The notes under the pieces are model-generated. The model searched no databases. It saw nothing but the letters and a program-made list of their open reading frames with translations, and had not been told where the DNA came from. A stretch of 64,000 nt of DNA, taken from assembly GCA_023238725.1 (NCBI GenBank), contig CM041543.1, positions 24,611,392 through 24,675,391 on the forward strand. Reading direction: 5' to 3'. The first letter of the stretch is position 1, and the number at the start of each line of letters is the position of its first letter. The DNA is from Scortum barcoo. Lineage: Eukaryota; Chordata; Actinopteri; Centrarchiformes; Terapontidae. Shown piece after piece: positions 33,449 through 46,312 of the stretch. Position numbers and translations under genes: made by a program.

Positions 33449-35048
33449 CTCTGTCAGGCAGAAAAGTGCTCATGTGAGTCTGCTGGTTGGAGATCAGTGA
33501 GAATATCGACAGATGGTGTTGAATATTGTATGATGGAGGTTGCGTGACTCTGTGTGTGTGTGTGTGAGTGTGCGCACTGTAACCAGTGTCTGTTGGGATC
33601 ACAGATTTCATCCTTCAGGACAGAGGACTGTTAAACTTCTTTTAATTGCACCTTATTAAACTTCTTATTTTAGTTTATATACTCATGATGTATTTTATTA
33701 TATCTTGAACTTGTGTGTTTTTCTTTCTAAATATATTCTGAACATTGTTAGAAGGAGCCTGTGAAGCACCATGTGATTATTGTGCATATGACACATATAA
33801 TCTTGAATCTTTTTTCATTTATTAAACAGCGTTTCACTTTGATATTTACATTAGGACAGCATGAAAAGCCAAAACAGGGTGTTACTGTAAACTGTAAAAC
33901 ATTATGGGAAAATGCATCCACTTGGGAAAAACTGACCAAAGTGTTTTTTAACCTTTTTTGTGGAAGTGGCGGTAAGAGAAACAGGATTCATTTCAGAGTG
34001 TCAGATCGTGGACCTGTCTGACCTCCTCGTATGAACTCATATCCGTCTCTGCTCTCTGAATAATGGATCCTGTCAGCTGCAGGGACTTTTCCTCTGAAAT
34101 AACCTCCCTGTTGACACCAGACAAGCTTTATGAAACCACCTCTGTGTCCTGGGACGTCTTCCTCTTGTAGCTGTTGGTGCCTCGTCTTCCTCCTCCAGGA
34201 TATTCAGCCTCTGCCTCTCTGAAGGTCTCTGTGGTGGATCCTCCTGATCAGGGTCTTCAGGTTTAGTGACTCAAAGTATCAGCTTTGTCTTTTATTTCAC
34301 TCTTCTTCTTTCGTCTTCTGTCTTTCACCCTTTTGTTTCTGCAAAGTGTGTGAATAAAATGCTGGTTGTATCGGACTGATGGGGATGTTTTTGGTGTAGC
34401 TGTATGTGAGTGAAACTCTATGCCACCCCGTTTGGGCCACACAGCGACTATCAGTCAACTTGCTTTTATTTTGAAATCCTCCAGACAGACAGACAAACTA
34501 ATCTGCTCTAAGGTTTTCAGCCTCAGTCGCTCCTTCTTCCTGTGCTCAAACTTGTTTTGCCTTTTCAGACTCCTCTGGTGGCTTTGACCTCCCATATCAC
34601 CACCCCCTCCTGCCTGTATTGACCTTTGACCCCAGACTACTGCAAACTGCAAAGTAAAAACAAACAGAAATGTGATCTGAGTTCAGCGGGAGCAGAGCAG
34701 TGAATGTCTGAAAACTGCTGTCTGCTAGCTCTGAACACTAAATTAGAAAAAGGTCAGTAGTCAGCTGTAACAGCACTTTCAACGCCACAAATGTAAAGTT
34801 GATCATGAAAACAATCACACAAATGTTGGGTGTGTAATTTCCTGTGCATTCTTCTTTTTCTTTTTCTTTTTCTGGAGTTGTTTTCCTTTTAAAATGGCCA
34901 TTGTAACAAATATTGTGTGTCTTACTTTGTTTGGTCTAAATAAAAAATAAGGAAAAATTATTTTAGAGAATGTAGCCACACAAAAACCTGTCTCACTCGC
35001 TGGCTCGATGAAAGTCACGGACTTACCTGTTTGTTTAGTTTTTGAAGC

Positions 35049-35054
35049 ACACAC

Positions 35055-35093
<39 letters not shown>
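35049..35093 (+). repeat. CA microsatellite
   Basis: CA run with one CG interruption. Confidence 0.9.
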
Positions 35094-35096
<3 letters not shown>

Positions 35097-35476
35097 TCTG
35101 TCACCTACCTCAGGATATTGTGGCCGAGGTTTGAGCCTGCGCCTTCCTGTAGAAGGTCGCTTCCTCCTCCACTGGACCGGCTTCAGCGCTGAGAACAACC
35201 AGAGACAAAACGAATCCAACTGAGGAAGGAATCTGCAGATATTCACCTTCTTCATCTCCTGAGAGAGAAAAGTTTGCATGGATGGTCTTTTTGGCTTTGA
35301 CTTTATCTTTTTGTTGTTGAGGTGTCTTGAGCTGCTTGTGTCATAAATAATGAAACAAATGTTGAATGGATTAGTGGTTAAGACTGCTGTCTTTGTTGTG
35401 GTAGTCTTGGTCCAATCACAGCACTGGGAACATTAGCTGTGTCTTATGTTGTTTTCTTTACACAGTATGAAAGATA

Positions 35477-35499
35477 ATAATAATAATAATAATAATAAA
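35477..35499 (+). repeat. (TAA)n microsatellite
   Basis: About seven TAA units. Confidence 0.85.
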
Positions 35500-36139
35500 G
35501 CTGCTCCTGTCGTTGTTGATCATCAGCAGACTGAAGCAGAATCAAGGAAATGTGTAAAAAACTTCAAATGTGGGCTCAAATCTCTGCTGAACCTAAACAG
35601 GATTTTTTGTTTTTAAAGAGTACTGAAGAAGAGTCTCATTCAAGATCAAAACCAGAACCTCACAAACCTTCAGTATGGCACTGTGCTCTGTTTGGCTGGA
35701 GCTCCTGCCAGTCAACTAAGCAAGTCTCAATAAAGGTAGATACCAAATTTTAACTTCATTTCACTTTTGCTTTATTTTATACATTTTAGACTTTTTGATA
35801 TTTTTGAAAGTGAAAAACTTTCTCTCCACTTTTTCTTACTAAAAACCAGCCGAACAGAAAATATCTCTGAAAGGCACCAAACACTCAAATTAAAACAAAA
35901 CTCTTTAAAGCAAACGTATGAACAAACGCTCTGAGCCTCAGGTGAGCTGACTGATCACTGTCAGTCCACATCTTCGTCTCTTCCTGCTGTGGCGTTCAGT
36001 GTAAAAAGTCTCTGTAATCTGTTCTGTCGACGTGGCGGCGGCGTCCTGCAGTCTCGCCTCGGGCTTTTTTCATTTTCAGCCAGTCCATCACATCACAGTT
36101 CTGAGCTCCATTTGGAAGACAGAAGCCATTTTGTTGGCT

Positions 36140-36270
36140 CTGAAATATAATAAAGTATACATTATTCATGTCGGGGCCCTGGAGGAGCTCATTAAACCGC
36201 ACAGCAAACGCAGAAGACAGCCGCGTATTAAATGTGTCTCTGCTCACCGAGACGAGTCGTCCTCGCTTTG
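36140..36270. promoter_or_regulatory. CNE-like block
   Basis: Unique sequence with ATTATTCATGTCGGGGCCCT, AGCTCATTAAACCGC and GCGTATTAAATGTG. It has a mixture of POU/homeobox-like cores and GC-rich stretches and no coding frame. Texture only. Confidence 0.25.
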
Positions 36271-39200
36271 ATATGATGGAGAGAAGCCGAGAGAATCAAA
36301 CAGCTCTGAGTTCAGTTTTCAGCCAACAGCAAAGATTCGTCTCAAATGTTTAAAGACACCAATCCTAACACTTCGTATGGAGGACTAAAGAAGAATAGTT
36401 TGAATATTTAATGAACACATCAAATGCGAAAATACTCAAAAGGAGCTAAAATAAATGATAGATGTAACAACAATTTAAACTGATTAGTTGAAATGTGACT
36501 TTGAATGGTAGTTAAAATTTCATTTTACATTTAATTTACAGTTTTAACTTACTAAAAAGTAAACCTTTTTTCAGGCCTTTTAATTGACAGGATATTATCA
36601 GGAATGATCATCCTACTTACTGAATGTTCTTTTTGACACAGCACAATTACAAAAGATGTATTTTTATTTAATTTTAATTGTCACTCGAGGATTTTGGTTA
36701 TTTATTTTATCCTCCTGGGTCAGGTCTGATTCATTTAAATTTAACATGTGAATGAAGAGCAAGGAAATAAGTTATGCTGAATTATTTTTGTGTGAAGATT
36801 TTTTCCTTGAGAGGCAGTGAAGAATTTGATGGTTCGGACAAAACAGAAAGCTAAAAATAATTTTATTATTCATTTTCATTACAATATTACAGATGAGCTT
36901 TTAGCCTTCTGCAGATTGTGAGAATAAAGTTAAAATAATTTTGTACAAAAGTGATAAGAAAAAGCTGTAATACTGATTTTAAAAAATTACACATTTCTCG
37001 TTAAGTTAAACCAACATCTTATTTCCTCAAATTTCTATGGTGTCAGCTTGAAATTCCAAAAACGCTTGTTTTTCCTAAAGTTGCTTTAACTATCTGTCAG
37101 AAAATAGCTCATTACAACTCTTTTTCTGTTGGATGTCTACATTTGAATGAAGTCATTAAGTCTGCTGGTCAAGCTGGTTTGCCTTCAATCAGTTTACATA
37201 TTTATTTTCCACTCTGTTGGCCTTTTATTTATTTTGTCATTGATGAATTTATTTTCAAGCCATGTTTTGTCCTCCGTACCTCTCAGGTGAGTTGATAATG
37301 ACTCAGATTTCACGGCAGATTAACGATGTGGAAACGGCTGACAAAAGACACGTTGGCTGAGGATATTAGCTCCTCCGTTAGCTCGGGGAAACTGGAAGCT
37401 CCTGCATCTGCAGAGGAACATCAAACGACGACCTGCCGGTGAACTTCGGTGAACTCCGTCGCCTCAGCAGGGGATCTGTTCCCGTCTAATTAAAAATGCA
37501 GTGACGAGCGCCCTGTGGCTGCAGAGTGTTTGAAGTGCTGCTGCTGTGATGCTGAACGTCCTGTGTCTCAGGGTCGAGGAGATGATGATGGAGAAGGAGA
37601 GAGAGCTGCTAATGAGACGATCAGCTCTGTGGAGAGAAACACTGTGAAGATGAGTGAGCTCGACTCTCACCACACATTAGACATAAAATCTTCAAATTCA
37701 ACCTGGCAGATGAACAACAACATCACTGATTTCTCCAGTTTCAGCTCCTTAACTACACACAGTTCTTTCTGATGGGTGTGTGGCTGTGAAGAAAACAAAA
37801 AAAAAAATTTTTTGCTCTTTTGTTTTCAGGTATGAGGACCAAAGTTTACCTGGCAGAGGTCTGAGGACTGAAATGTTGACAATATACCAATTTACCAATT
37901 ATCCTCCTGGGACTAATGAAGTATTTTGATTCTGATTGATTCTGATATATTACAGATATAACAAGTCGTGTTCATTTGGATTTTGTGTGACATGAAAAAT
38001 GTAAATGTACTTGAGCCACATCCTGTCATGAACATTAAAATCACTCTGCCGTCCTGCAGCCGGCCATTAGAAGAACTTCACCATCAGACATCATGTTTTT
38101 AATGAATCAGGATTTTAAATGGACGTTCACGCCAGCACTGCTTCTTTTTGTGTTTGGAAGTGTAATGAAGCGAAATCTCCACAGACAGCTGTATAATCGG
38201 ACAACGTGAATGTGGAGAATCTAGCACCAATGATGCATCAGTGTCCATAGTTACAGTGTAAAACAATCGCTTCTTCTCTTGAAAATTTCAGCCTATTGTT
38301 GCTGCCAAAGTCAGTGAGTCAAAGTTATTGCTGTTCATCATGAGGGGCACATTTATGTTTAAGCCAAGTATCATGGCACTGCCTCCGATAGAGCAGAATT
38401 TACTTTCCATAGAGCCTCTAGTGTGGCTAAAAAGTAGAAATAGTAAATTGGACATGGTGAACTCTGCTCCACTAACAAAGTTTGCCTCTGAACTGTCTCT
38501 GCAGCTCCTGGTTTTACTGATTTACCTTCATCCAGCGTGAAACCCTGCAGGACGCTGACAGGACGACCTTTCCCTCCGTCGTTAGAGGTGGTACTGTCGA
38601 CGGGCTGTTCATCTCCAGGAGAACACGTCTCACCTGGGGGGCTTCACAGCAGGCACGGATACCCCCCATCCATCACCGCAGCAGGACAGAGACAGTCCTG
38701 CTCACTGAGGGGGTCCCAGCTGAAACCGAAGTCATCACTTTGTCCCAGCTGACCTTTCTGCTGGGTCTCACCTGCCTGCAGACACCTCAGGCTGCTGACT
38801 GCTGGTCTGGTCTGGACACACATTAATCACGTGCTGATGGAATTAGTTCAGTAGTTTTTCATGTTCTCAGGTGTCAGTGGTGAAATCTAACAGTAAATTT
38901 GATAATGTAATTTCTTCTTCACTCTGACATTATGTTCATATTCAGGTGTTTCTGTTGCTTATTTCTGTAAGCTGCTTCCATGTCACAGAGTTTGAACAAA
39001 ACATTGCACAGATGATGGTAATCACTGAAGAAGTAGAGTATCACCAGTTAAAGAATAAAAATTAGTCCACAATAGTAAAAAGAGTAAATATATCTCAGTT
39101 AGCTCAACAGTAAATTTACTGAATATTGTTTTTGCAACAAAGGCACCTTTTTCTTCTTCTGCTTGTCGCCATTTTTGTGGAAACCTGTCTGTCACTTCTG

Positions 39201-41460
39201 GCTCTGACTAAGAAAAATGGCATCCCCATTCACAAAAAGTTCAGTCGGTTCAGTTGGTTCAGTCTGCTTTAAACTAAATAGGTAAGTCTTGTGGTCCGAC
39301 CTTGTCTCCAGTGAAAGTCCACACTTGGTGAAAAGCTGTCATCACTTCCTGTTGGACAACTTGGTGTGTTTGTTGTCTCGATGGTGGAATGATGTCACAC
39401 TTGTGTGTGTGAGTGTGTTTTGAGGGGGGGGGGGGCATCCAAAATGCTGAAATCTTTGCTAATGTCTCCAAAATGCATAAATTCTTGTTGAGGTGACCAA
39501 AGACTTGGATTCAGGGCTCGTGGACTAAACAGGACTCTGGTTATCTGCCAAAATGGCGCCTGGAGTCAATGAACTAACTAACCGAGCATCTGCAGTCAGA
39601 CTGAGCAGCATTTGGTTGGCTGATGGTGCTAATCCACCCCATCCCCCGCCCCCCGCTCCCAGTACAGCCAGTTCTGTCTGTTCATTTGGATGATATCAGG
39701 CTAATGAACACACCAGGCTGCCGGACAGAGCCTCAACTGCTGACCGGCCACAGGAGCATCAGTGATCAATGAGCCGATCGATAAATCCCCAGCAGCCGTC
39801 CATCAGCTCAGTTTTGGTTCATGCGGGTCCACGTTTTAACCAGAGTTTGATGGAGCGGCTGAACCTCCTGCTCCGACAACGTTATCGATCAAGTTCATCA
39901 GTAATCACCAATCTGTCTCCTTCTGATACAAACCGTCCATGTTGAGTTAAAACTGCATATCAGCTTGTGTTTGTGCTGATTTCAGAAACGATGAAAGATC
40001 AAACTCTCCATTAATTTGATAAAAATAGTTTGGTGTGTGTTAATGCTGAAGAGAGAGAACCTGCAGTGCCGATCTGGGACCAGAACTCTGATTTAATCCA
40101 TCAATTCTCTTCACACCCAAACTGCTTTTGTCCCACATAATTTTTCTTGTTTAGGTTTTAATTCTTAACCCTAACCCTGCTGAAACACACAGAGGAGGCA
40201 GAGTCACAATCACACTTCTATACTTAATGATAATAATCTCTTTAACGGTTTGTCTTTTACTTTTTGATAGAAAAATCTCTGAAACCAGCACTGTTACATT
40301 TATTAGGTGGAAGTGAAAAAAACTAGCTGATAAATGATGATGAATGAATGAGGTAGAAAAAAATACTGAAATATAGAGAAACATATAGAAAAAACTTGAA
40401 GAGGCTTTAAAGTCTTCACTAATATTCTGCTCACAGAGATGTGAAAAAGAAGAAAGACATAAATTCAGATTATTATCAATAATAATCCTTCACATTCACT
40501 GAGGCTTTTCTGTCCTCAGCAGACACGTCGTCATTTTAAAGACTTCCACAAGTTAATTTCACACTATAGAAACACAAACTGTTGGACATTAAGCCTGACA
40601 GATATCTAGAAATGTCTATCAAAGAAGATGTTGGTGTGTTCAGATGAAAGAAAGTGTGACTGACTCCGGATCAGCTGTTTGAGCCTTCAGCCTTCAAAGT
40701 TCAATCTGACCAACTTGTTCATGTGGAGGTTTGCACTTGTGTGTTGATCATTTGAATTCTTTGTCTGAGGTCAACCAGAGTAAAACCAGAACTCCATCTT
40801 CACGGTGTGAAGTCAGAACATTAAAGATGGAATAGTTAAACTTTAAACATTAAATTAGAGACCAAGAAACATCTTTAAACATCTAAAAGGTTATTTGACC
40901 TTTGGTGATGGGATTCATTTGGCGGTTTTGGATTTCCTTTCTGGTTTTGACTTGTGCCTTAAGCACAGTCCTGTAGCCCACAGTCCTGTAGTTTTTGCTG
41001 GTCCAGGAACAGTTTGATGCAGAGATGAATGAATCTGTCTGTCTGTGAATGAAGCTGCTCCACTTTGTTCACCAGCTGCTCTCTGACTGAGGCTTTACAG
41101 CTTTTATTCTGAAAATGACTTTATGAGAGTGAAGCAGGACAGAAAACAAAGAGCTGAAACTAAAATACTCTGAGAGGAGCTGCAGCTTCAGGCTTTGTGG
41201 TTTTTGTGTGAACATTTTCTCTGAAAGAGCAAATGAACAACTTCTTCAAAGCTCAGGAAAACAGATAAGTGGAGGTGTCGGCCTGCAGCAGAGGTTATGT
41301 GAGGTCACACAAAGCCTGCAGGTCAGGATTATTCTGTCATCAGCTGTCTGTAATGACCAATAAGAAGCCTCGTTACAGCCTCTGACCTCATCAACAGGGA
41401 GGTCATGTTCGCCTCAGGTCAGACCAGCTGAGGTCGGAGAGGTTCGAACACAAGGACCAT
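36271..41460. other. Non-coding stretch, no gene seen
   Basis: Mostly unique AT-rich sequence. A LINE-like tail lies near 37900-37945. G homopolymers are at 39424-39437. No splice-flanked conserved frames recognised. Confidence 0.4.
37896..37950 (+). mobile_element. Short LINE-like 3' tail
   Basis: CTCCTGGGACTAATGAAGTA followed by TTTTGATTCTGATTGATTC, a typical fish L2/CR1-like 3' end with an ATTCTG tail. Very truncated. Confidence 0.45.
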
Positions 41461-41463
41461 TGA

Positions 41464-41640
41464 TCCTGACACACAGGGTGCGGAGCCTCTCTCAGCTGTC
41501 ATTGGGCGAGAGGCAGGCGGGGTACATCCTGGACTGGACACCAGTCAGTCACACACCAGTCACATAGAAAGACAGACAAAACACTCACACTCACACTGAG
41601 GGGAAATTTAGTCGCCAATTAACCTTTGGATTGTGGGAGG
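41464..41640 (-). repeat. Second partial copy of tRNA-headed repeat
   Basis: Reverse-orientation match to the 3' two-thirds of the copy at 44331-44712: ACACAGGGTGCGG, GGGCGAGAGGCAGGCGGGGT, GGACACCAGTCAGTCACA, TAGAAAGACAGACAAA and GTCGCCAATTAACCTTTGGA. Confidence 0.75.
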
Positions 41641-42401
41641 TGTCTGTCTCTTTAGTTTGGTCCAGTATAATAAATAAACTATAATCTGAACTTTAAGATC
41701 AGATTTATTGATCCTCAGGAGGAAAAACACAAATAAAAGTTCAGACTGACCTGCTGCGATGACATCACAGAAACTGTCCAATCAGTGAGTCACCTGGCTG
41801 TCCATGTGATTCATGTTTCCTCCTCTTGGTTTGTTTGTAAAAAGTCACCGTGAACACGAAGAACTAAAAGTGAACAAAGGATTGTTTCAGGTGAGGACAC
41901 ACCTGAGACCTTAAAGAGACAGAACCAAAAGAATCAGTGAGGGGAAACATTCAGAGCTGTGACCTGAGTAAACGTATAAACATCATCATGTTAGAGTACT
42001 TTAGTTATTCAGGGTACAAATACTGCAACACCAGGATCTACTTTTCTGTGAGGATGAATACACAGGATGAGGAGGAGCACGAGGCCTCAGTCAGCTGATC
42101 TGAACCAGGATCAGTCTGACGCTTTAAACTAAATTAAAACACACTGCAGTGTCTCACAGGGCCTTCTGGGAAAATTTCTGAGCTCATCACGCCAAAACTT
42201 CAGAGTCAGACGGTGAGACCATCGCTGGGTTAGAGCATGACATCATAGTATGACATCATGCTATGACATCACACATCAGCTGATCAGACTCCTGAAGATC
42301 ATCAACTTTCAGGAAGCTTCTCCTGATTCACTTTCAGCTCAGTAATGTTTGTTTGAGGGGATACGATCAGAAACACACACTCACTCAGACCAGGATCCGG
42401 A

Positions 42402-42442
42402 TCAGGACAGGATCAGGATCAGGATCAGGATCAGGATCAGGA
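42402..42442 (+). repeat. (GGATCA)n tandem repeat
   Basis: About six GGATCA/GGACA units. Confidence 0.9.
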
Positions 42443-42719
42443 CCAGTTCCCTGATGGCTCTGTCTCCTCACCATGTTCTGGACTCTGGTGGTCATGTTCA
42501 GATTCAGATGGTGATGATGTAATGTGGCGTTCAAAGACGTGAATCGTGTTCTTCCTCTGGAGCTGTCAGATTATTTCTTTGACTTCATGTTTTTACATTT
42601 ATTGGCAGGAAATGATCAGGGTTAAGAGGAAATGCAGAATAATAAACAATTCACAACTTTTCAGATCCATCTGACTGAATTCACCTTCGTCTCCGCTGTT
42701 GGCAGGATTGAGTCCAGCT

Positions 42720-42910
42720 CCTGTTTAATAACAGTTTTCCCAGAAGCCTCGGTGGCCCCTCCGAAGTGGTAATGCATCAAAGCGACAGGCCAATCAGCAG
42801 CCGCTCGGCTCTTCATCCAACATGATTAACTGTAATTAATCTGGTTACTGTGCGGCGTGTGAAGTGTGCCGAGCTGCCTCGTTTATCTTCGTTATGTAAC
42901 TGCAGGAGGA
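42720..42910. promoter_or_regulatory. CNE-like block
   Basis: Unique GC-balanced sequence with GTGGTAATGCATCAAAGCG, CAGGCCAATCAGCAG (CCAAT-type) and TGATTAACTGTAATTAATCT (homeodomain-type cores). No repeat or splice-flanked frame. Texture only. Confidence 0.3.
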
Positions 42911-43523
42911 AGGAGAGCCGCAGTCCTGCTGCTCAGCCAACCGAAACTCTGATAAGAGCTGATTTAGTCTTTTCTCTTCACTCGACTTCACTCTTTCTTC
43001 TTCAGGAAGACGAGCAGAGGAGCTTCAGGTTCAATCTGAACCCAGAACAGTGATGAGGTTTAATTTGTCCTCTCTCACTCTGTCAGCACAGACTCGTTTC
43101 CTGTTTCCATCTTCACGTCTTCAGATGGAAACGTTCTGCACGTTTGCTGCATGGTTTCACTGAATGTTTCATAAAAATCCTCTCTGACAGATTGTGGTAT
43201 TTTGATGGAGACAATGAGGACGGTTCAGATTCGACTATCAAAGAAGTCACTTCGTCCCTGAGAGGAGGCGACGACCAGCTGACTGTGTGTCTGTCATATT
43301 AAAGTGATGCTGCAGAGCTTCGTATCGAGCTGATATCTGCTGATCGATGAAGACAAAATGCAGTCGAACTTCGGAGCCTCTGAACATCACACGACAGCTG
43401 ATGTGGTTTTAAAGCTGGTCCGTCTGTCCGGTTTGAATATTATTAACCACAAAATGAATCTCCCACCGTGAATCCAGACTTCAGGCTGATGATCTGACCT
43501 CCAGTTTGAACCAGCTCTTTAAA

Positions 43524-43543
43524 ACTACACTACCCATGATCCT
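43524..43543 (+). promoter_or_regulatory. ZNF143/SBS-like motif
   Basis: ACTACACTACCCATGATCCT resembles the ZNF143 site ACTACAATTCCCANNATGC. Motif match only. Confidence 0.35.
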
Positions 43544-43660
43544 CAGCTGCAGTTGTTTCAGATTCTTACAGTAAATTAATTCATATTTACTGGTTTTCTC
43601 AGCAGTTTAATCTTTAGAGGTGCACATAACAGAATGTGGTTGGATGTTTGTCAGAGAAAT

Positions 43661-43680
43661 GCACCCTGGGAGACGTAGTT
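43661..43680 (-). promoter_or_regulatory. ZNF143/SBS-like motif
   Basis: The minus strand reads AACTACGTCTCCCAGGGTGC, the same motif type 118 bp from the one at 43524 and in opposite orientation. Confidence 0.35.
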
Positions 43681-43869
43681 TTCCCAAAGAAGATGTTTTC
43701 TTTCTGTTCGTCTGTTGATTTCCAACATGAAGCAGGTCGATGATAAAGGAGCAGTCAGTCACTTTTTGATGGTGTAACTCTCAGATGATCCTGATGATGG
43801 AGACGATCAGGTGAAGGATATAAAAACCACAGAAGAAGTTTTTTATGGAGAGACAATAAAACTCCTTGA

Positions 43870-44210
43870 AGCTTTTTAATTACGCAGGTTACAGAAGCCT
43901 GATGGGAGATACTTCCTGTCGGCCATATGTCCATACGCCGCCGTCGTTAAGCTTTATGACGCTGTGCTGATAAACTCACATTAACACACACACACACACA
44001 CAGCATCAGTATTCAGCCTGGACGACACAAACAGCTGCTGTGATGACAGATATATGATGGCTGTAATTAAAGTGGAAAATGCCAGATTAAGTGATATTTT
44101 ATATGATGTCGTTAATTTAAAAAGGTCAGCGGTAAAATGATTTAATTCAGGGCGAACAAGGAGATATTTTCATTACAGAGAGAGAGGCCTCATTTCTTTA
44201 CAGTTAAACT
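43870..44210. promoter_or_regulatory. CNE-like block
   Basis: Unique stretch with TTTTTAATTACGCAGG, GGCCATATGTCCATACGCCG, GGCTGTAATTAAAGTGG and GTCGTTAATTTAAAAAGG. It is dense in TAATTA-type homeodomain cores, with a CA tract at 43986-44003 in the middle. Of the candidate blocks in the window, one of the most enhancer-like. Confidence 0.35.
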
Positions 44211-44330
44211 TCTCTGACTTTGGGTTTGACATAAATATTGAAACAAAGGTCCGTCTGTCCTAAATTTGATATTATTGACACTGTTTACTGTGTTAATCAG
44301 TCAATAAAACTTTATTAGTATAACAGCGGG

Positions 44331-44712
44331 CGGCACAGTGGTGTAGTGGTTAGCACTGTCACCTCAACACAGCCAAGAGGGTTCAGGGTTCAATCCCCAC
44401 CGGCTGACGGGCCCTTCTGTGTGGAGTTTGCATGTTCTCCCTGTGCCTGTGTGTGTGGTTCTCTCTGGGTACTCCAGCTTCCTCCCACAATCCAAAGACA
44501 TGCAGGCAGGTTAATTGGCGACTCTAAATTGCCGTTGCCTCGGTGTGAGTGTGAGTGGTTTGTCTGTCTTTCTATGTCAGCTCCTGTGACTGACTGGCGT
44601 CCAGTCCAGGGTGGGTGTACCCCGCCTCTCGCCCAAAGATAGCTGGGACAGGCTCCAGGACACTGTGACCCTGTGTGTGCTCAGGATAAACAGGTTTAGA
44701 AGATGGATGGAT
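44331..44712 (+). repeat. tRNA-headed interspersed repeat (SINE-like)
   Basis: Starts GGGCGGCACAGTGGTGTAGT. TGTAGTGGTTAGCACTGTC resembles an A box, and GGGTTCAATCCCCA near 44388 resembles a pol III B box. It continues through TGTGTGGAGTTTGCATGTTC, CTCCCACAATCCAAAGACAT and CTGGCGTCCAGTCCAGGGTG, ending near AGAAGATGGATGGA. This is one of the commonest dispersed repeats in fish. The whole may be a SINE or a composite. Partial copies lie at 14470 and 41464. Confidence 0.75.
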
Positions 44713-44789
44713 AGTATAACAGCCTGGTATAGTATAACAGATGGATGGATGGTATAACAGCCTCTGGACGGTAACACTCGTCAGTGCTT

Positions 44790-45062
44790 TACTGAACATG
44801 CATACTAAATACTACAGTCAAGAAATACTCAGGTATTTTAAGTAAAGAAGTAGTATTAAGTATTAACATCAAAATATACTTTAAGTCCCAAAAGTAAAAG
44901 TACTCAATTTGCAGAATGTCCTGTTTCAGAACTGAAGGATAATTATCGATGGAGTGGAAGTTTACAGCATCATAGGCTAGAAATACTCAAGTACAAGTAC
45001 CTTAAAATTGTACTTAAATACATTAATGTGTACTTAGTTACTTTCCACTAAAGTTGATAGCA
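44790..45062 (+). repeat. GTACTT-rich dispersed repeat, copy 1
   Basis: Contains CTCAGGTATTTTAAGTAAAG, AAAGTAAAAGTACTCAATTT, AAATACTCAAGTACAAGTAC and ACTTAGTTACTTTCCAC. This is the family of teleost repeats built on AAGTAACTNAGTACTTTTAC. Related copies lie at 59757 and 62218. Confidence 0.65.
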
Positions 45063-45619
45063 AACACAAATAGAAACTAAAAATAACAAAAAAGAGTGAA
45101 ATAATAAAACCAACTAAATAAATGAAACCAAAAACAAATAAAATCAATGAGGGAATAAAACATGAAGCCATGAAGACAACGAATGAATAATTAAAGGTTG
45201 AAATGAAACACTGAAGAGGTTTTTGTTTGTTTCCTGCTCTCAGATCAAACCTGAGAGTCCTGGTTCATTAACAACCTGTCAGACAGACAGGCGGTGAAAC
45301 AGCCTGAAGAACTTTAAAGACGAAGAAATGAAGTTCAAAATCAAGAAAAACCAGCCCAGACCTTCATGTTTCACACATCCATGAATCAGCAGGTTCATCC
45401 AGAATGAAAAGAATCATTATTAAACAGTTGAAAATGAAAACATCCTGCTTTTACATTAATGTGGAGGAACAGAATCAGAAGCTGCAGAAAGGGTCTGAGA
45501 GCTAAAATGATCTCTGAGGAAGTGTTGGCTTCTCAGATCATTAAAACGGGATAAAGAGGATGGATGTCCTGACCTTTGACCTCCTGTATCACACCTCTCA
45601 GGGCGTCTTCATGTTGACG

Positions 45620-45810
45620 TGATCGAGCACAGGTGCACCATGGGAGCTTAATTAACATTTCCCTGGAAAGCCTGAGAGACTTCCTGCGGGTCGATCAGCT
45701 CATTATCGTGGCTCAGAGCAGACTCGTTATATTTCATTGTCACGTGTCATGGCTGCTGTTGACTCTGGATCGATCTGTTGCTCCGCCACTTTGGTTCAAC
45801 AGCTGTCAGA
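45620..45810. promoter_or_regulatory. CNE-like block
   Basis: Unique sequence with GGAGCTTAATTAACATTTCC, CAGCTCATTATCGTGGC and TTTCATTGTCACGTGTCATG (an E-box CACGTG). No coding frame with splice sites. Confidence 0.3.
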
Positions 45811-46199
45811 TATGAAAACATTAATATGCCTTCTGCCCCCCCCCCACCTGCCCCAAACTTGGTACAGTCCAGCAGGTAAACACAGGTCAGGTGACACAAA
45901 CAATGATAGAGGACCTAACAGATATCGACACTGTAAAAAGGCGTCAGACTGAGTCAGGACAGATTCAAACAATGTGAGAGGGGTCTGAACCTGCAGAGCG
46001 TAATCTGTAATCTGTAATCTGATTTTCACTATAAAAGCTGGAGGAGACGCACAGGAGCACCTGTCCACAAACACTTCAGTTCTGATCATCTGTTGGTCGA
46101 GCACCGCTCCTCCTCTTCCTCCTCTGAAGGACAGCAGCACACAACATGGACGGTTAATGAACTTTCTGAACTTCCTGCCAGTTAGAAAACAAGAGAACA

Positions 46200-46312
46200 G
46201 ATGGAGAGAGAGAGAGAGACTTCCTACTGTTTTATAGGGAGGCAGAACGATCAGACTGGTGAACTCCTCCCAGTGATTTTTCACATGTGTGTATGTGTGT
46301 GTGTGTGTGTGA
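46200..46312. repeat. Short GA and GT tracts
   Basis: (GA)n at 46205-46221 and (GT)n at 46285-46311. Confidence 0.8.

Larger units (their letters stand above)
30205..35995. other. Non-coding region with several CA/GT tracts
   Basis: No gene supported. It contains microsatellites at 30624-30774, 33343-33445, 35049-35093 and 35477-35499. The long frames over these are simple-repeat artefacts. Confidence 0.45.

Noticed and set aside
44331..44410. Functional tRNA gene
   Set aside because: A- and B-box-like motifs are present but no cloverleaf can be drawn, and the sequence continues as a known type of dispersed repeat.
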